Source: an uncultured Kiritimatiellota bacterium
GTDB lineage: Bacteria; Verrucomicrobiota; Kiritimatiellia; RFP12; UBA1067
Reading direction: 5' to 3'
DNA length: 15,334 bases
NCBI GenBank assembly: GCA_934635385.1
Contig: CAKTZI010000063.1
Location: 1-15,334 of the forward strand
Position numbers and translations under genes: made by a program. The notes beneath the pieces are model-generated. The model was given only the letters and a program-made list of their open reading frames with translations, was not told the origin of the DNA and did not search any database. Shown one piece after another: positions 13,046 through 15,334 of this stretch. Position 1 is the stretch's first letter; each line of letters opens with the position of its first letter.

Positions 13046-15123
13046 GCGCGATTCGCCAGTTCCTGACGCGCATCAAGACGACCGGCGTACGCCGGCCCGG
13101 CGCCGTCAAGACGGTCTCGATGGGCGTCGCGCGGACGTTTGACGCCTACGACCTCGGCGCCGACACGTTCATCTTCGAGCGTGGCGTCGGCGCGCGGCTC
13201 TCGGCGCGCGCGAGCGTCCTCGTCGTCGAGAAGGAGGCGCTGCGCCGCCGGGCGAAGGGGCGCGTCCTGACGCTCACGACGGGCAATCACGCCGTCGCGG
13301 CGTTCCCGCTCTTGGACGGACGCTTCTGGCGGCTCTCGACGCTGAAGCCCAACGCGCGCGGCGACGTGCTCATGCATCGCGTCCTCTGCGCGAACGTGAC
13401 GGGTGACACGATCGAGATCTCCCAGCGCGAAGTGCCGACCGCCGCGCTCGTGAAGGGCGACGAATGGCTCGTCGGCACGGTCGGCTTCTCGTTCGCCGAC
13501 ATCGTCATGGGCGAGCGCAACGAGACGACGCTCGAGTTCTACCGCCGCCTCGGCCAGGAGTGGCGCGTGAAGCCGCTCGCGTGGACGGAGAACGAGATGC
13601 GCGTCGCGCTCGCCGCCGCGAAGAAGCGCATCGGCACGAGCCTGTCCTACTACCATTCCGCGCGCGGCGTCCACTGGCTGACGTATCCGGAGTTCCTGCG
13701 GTTCTCCGCGCTCGCCGAGACGGATCCGGCGGCGTTCCTGCGCGGGCTCAAGGAGCTTGTCGGCGTCTACGAGGGCAACCGCGTCTCGTTCATGCGCCAG
13801 CCGAAGTATCGCGGACACCACGAGATCGAGTTCTTCGGGCTTCTGCGCGGCGTCGCGTCCGAACGGCTCGTGCCGGAGATCGAACGGCTCATGGAGGCCG
13901 TCGCGCTCGACCGCCTCGGCCAGCTCGGCGTCATCCAGAAGGTGCAGGAGATCGTCGGCCTCTACCGCACGCTCCTGGCGCGCCCCGCGCTCGCGGACGA
14001 GTCGTCGCGGGATTTCGTCGAGACCCTGTACATGCACATCACGGGCGAGGTCTACGCCGTCATGGGCGAGGGCACGACGCCCGCGTTCGACGACCGCCGC
14101 ACGGCGCTGCCCGGCGCGACGTTCGTGGACGGACGCCCCGTGATGCATCCGGGGGCGGACGCGCGGACGGAGATCCTCGTCGCGAACCTGCGCGGCTTCA
14201 TGTCGAAGGACGAGGTCGTCGAGTACGCGAACGTCTACGAGCTGCGCACGAAGGACGTGGACGCGCCGCTCGGCAAGGGCGACACGCGCGAGATCGTCTA
14301 CAAGACGAGTCGGCGTCCGCTGGAGAACTCGCTCGTCGAGAAGCGTCTCGCCGGATCGGGAAAGGGCTACTCGGCCTATCTCCTCTCGCGCATCGGCGCG
14401 CTCCGTTCGCTCGGCATCGCGCTGAGCGACTACTACCAGCTCTTGAAGCACCGCCCCGGCAAGCGGCACGGCTTCCACGAGCACTACATCCGCCGGCGGT
14501 GCGAAGGCGAGCCGATGGACGCGATTCCGGCGAACTACTTCCAGTCGGCGGACGGCTCGGGCGCGGAGGAGAAGGAGGTCGTGCTGTCGCTCGCGACGCT
14601 GATGGGCGACGCGGCGGCGCAGAACCTCGCGATGAAGAAGTTCGATCCCGCGACGGGAACGCCGCTCTACGGCGTCGGCAAGGAGATCTACGAGTTCGAG
14701 TACGACCTCGTGCGCGAGATGGTCGTGCCGAAGCGCGTCTCGACGTGTTCCGTGCGCGGCAGCTTCGGCTGGCCGGACCTGTCCTTCACGGACGCGAACC
14801 TCGACGCGATCGCGAACTTCTACCTCGGCTACTTCGCGCACGCCGTGAAGGCCTACCGGGCGCAGCACCCGTGCGTGACGATGACGGAGGTCGCCGAGCG
14901 GTTCATGAGCGGCTTCGAGTTCCGCATCCACGCGCTCGAATGGCAGCTGTCCGTCCTGCGTGACCGGTTCGAGGCGTTCCGGCCGGACGTGCCGGCGCGC
15001 TTCCATTTCGCGGCGAAGTGGAAGTTCGCCCTCTGGGCGCTCGAACGCCACGACCGCCGCCTGCCGCGCCTCCGCCGCCTCTTCTTCGAGAAGGTGAAGG
15101 TCGCCGAGGCCGAAGAGGCCTGA
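13042..15123 (+). CDS. Large unrecognised protein, translationally coupled to MurU-AmgK
   Basis: This 693-residue protein is not one I recognise. It has no signal peptide and no clear membrane segment. It is rich in Arg, Glu and Leu throughout and appears mixed alpha/beta, with a beta-rich first 120 residues (for example VLTLTTGNHAVAAFPLL) and helical stretches after. Conspicuous segments are YYHSARGVHWLTYPEFLRF, HRPGKRHGFHEHYIRRRCEG, and PKRVSTCSVRGSFGWPDLSF near the C-terminus. None matches a motif I can name. ATG 13042 overlaps the MurU-AmgK stop as ATGA, so its translation probably depends on that gene and it may act with it in the same pathway. Function is unknown; cytoplasmic location is likely. 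Confidence 0.85.
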   Translation: MSAIRQFLTRIKTTGVRRPGAVKTVSMGVARTFDAYDLGADTFIFERGVGARLSARASVLVVEKEALRRRAKGRVLTLTTGNHAVAAFPLLDGRFWRLSTLKPNARGDVLMHRVLCANVTGDTIEISQREVPTAALVKGDEWLVGTVGFSFADIVMGERNETTLEFYRRLGQEWRVKPLAWTENEMRVALAAAKKRIGTSLSYYHSARGVHWLTYPEFLRFSALAETDPAAFLRGLKELVGVYEGNRVSFMRQPKYRGHHEIEFFGLLRGVASERLVPEIERLMEAVALDRLGQLGVIQKVQEIVGLYRTLLARPALADESSRDFVETLYMHITGEVYAVMGEGTTPAFDDRRTALPGATFVDGRPVMHPGADARTEILVANLRGFMSKDEVVEYANVYELRTKDVDAPLGKGDTREIVYKTSRRPLENSLVEKRLAGSGKGYSAYLLSRIGALRSLGIALSDYYQLLKHRPGKRHGFHEHYIRRRCEGEPMDAIPANYFQSADGSGAEEKEVVLSLATLMGDAAAQNLAMKKFDPATGTPLYGVGKEIYEFEYDLVREMVVPKRVSTCSVRGSFGWPDLSFTDANLDAIANFYLGYFAHAVKAYRAQHPCVTMTEVAERFMSGFEFRIHALEWQLSVLRDRFEAFRPDVPARFHFAAKWKFALWALERHDRRLPRLRRLFFEKVKVAEAEEA

Positions 15124-15172
15124 AGCCGTCTCGCCGTGGTGCGCCGGGCTTCAGGGCGGGGGCGGGCGATTT

Positions 15173-15182
15173 GTGGTATAAT
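15173..15182 (+). promoter_or_regulatory. Extended -10 promoter GTGGTATAAT, leaderless mRNA
   Basis: TATAAT at 15177-15182 with upstream TG lies 6 nt before ATG 15189. It is the third exact copy of the ten-base box in the window. The preceding sequence is G-rich without a -35. Confidence 0.65.
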
Positions 15183-15188
15183 GCCGTC

Positions 15189-15334
15189 ATGGAGAAGATG
15201 AAGCAGATCATGTACGGCGTGACGGACTTCGCGCTCATCCGCGCGGAGAACGGCTATTTCGTGGACCGCACCGCGCTCATCCGCGAGCTGGAGAAGACGC
15301 GCTACGCGATGTTCCTGCGGCCGCGCCGCTTCGG
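15189..15334 (+). CDS. AAA-ATPase-like / PD-(D/E)XK nuclease family protein (3' partial)
   Basis: The first 48 complete codons are present before the window ends. The sequence MYGVTDFALIRAENGYFVDR, then TALIRELEKTRYAMFLRPRRFG, matches the N-terminus of the AAA-ATPase-like family (Pfam AAA-ATPase_like). Members usually carry this module followed by a C-terminal PD-(D/E)XK nuclease domain (DUF1703). RPRRFG directly precedes the Walker A loop in this family, which would lie just past the edge. These genes are numerous in Bacteroidota, Lentisphaerota and Kiritimatiellota genomes; their role is poorly known. It has its own leaderless-type promoter and no Shine-Dalgarno sequence. Confidence 0.85.
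   Translation, partial: MEKMKQIMYGVTDFALIRAENGYFVDRTALIRELEKTRYAMFLRPRRF

Noticed and set aside
11201..15051. Long minus-strand open frames opposite MurU-AmgK (11201-12994) and the unknown protein (12988-15051), and a plus-strand overlapping frame 12376-15123
   Set aside because: All have the low-complexity Arg-rich composition of shadow frames. The accepted frames have ordered overlaps (14 nt, ATGA) and, for MurU-AmgK, catalytic motifs.
15122..15152. GAAGCC...GGCTTC inverted repeat after the unknown gene as a terminator
   Set aside because: Only six pairs around a 19-nt loop, overlapping the stop region, and no T run follows.
1..15334. CRISPR array, integrase or attachment sites next to the tRNA/tmRNA genes
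   Set aside because: tRNA and tmRNA genes are common integration sites, so I looked for partial 3'-end copies, integrase genes and regularly spaced repeats; none is visible in the window.

Overview
The window is GC-rich, densely packed DNA in which every gene lies on the plus strand. It looks like a chromosomal segment of a gut- or sediment-type anaerobe of the PVC superphylum (Kiritimatiellota, Lentisphaerota or Verrucomicrobiota). That placement is inferred from gene content: a secreted GH2 glycosidase, a ferredoxin-thioredoxin-reductase-type Fe-S domain, an AAA-ATPase-like/PD-(D/E)XK gene, a eukaryote-type hexokinase and a MurU-AmgK fusion. No rRNA or marker gene proves the phylum.

Left part (1-4174). 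The 3' end of an unrecognised gene ends at a strong perfect hairpin. It is followed by a scrap-filled leader holding a promoter-like box, a 31-codon piece that resembles the N-terminus of AbiEii-type proteins, and an RNA hairpin matching domain V (with a domain VI-like hairpin) of a group II intron. This leader runs directly into a secreted GH2 glycoside hydrolase. Phosphatidylserine decarboxylase (psd) follows 20 nt later.

Middle part (4175-8774). An extended -10 promoter drives hexokinase, followed by a SurA-like periplasmic chaperone, a sugar-nucleotidyltransferase-like protein and a ComF-family phosphoribosyltransferase. A second promoter lies so close to its ATG that the mRNA should be leaderless. 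It drives a NadD-like protein fused to a small C-terminal ferredoxin-thioredoxin-reductase Fe-S domain.

RNA part (8775-9386). tRNA-Asp(GUC), tRNA-Gln(CUG) and a one-piece tmRNA (ssrA, tag ANNDYALAA) lie in tandem behind one promoter, with dxr (MEP isoprenoid pathway) 30 nt downstream.

Right part (10437-15334). A third, apparently leaderless promoter drives a tightly overlapping three-gene operon: a two-TM, TPR-like protein, a MurU-AmgK fusion (MurNAc/GlcNAc salvage for peptidoglycan recycling) with a His/Cys-rich tail, and a 693-residue protein I do not recognise. A fourth gene, starting from the same type of promoter, runs off the right edge.

The most interesting items are the NadD-FTR fusion, the metal-binding-like tail on the cell-wall-recycling fusion enzyme together with its coupled unknown partner, the repeated GTGGTATAAT leaderless promoter, and the group II intron remnant joined to the glycosidase start.
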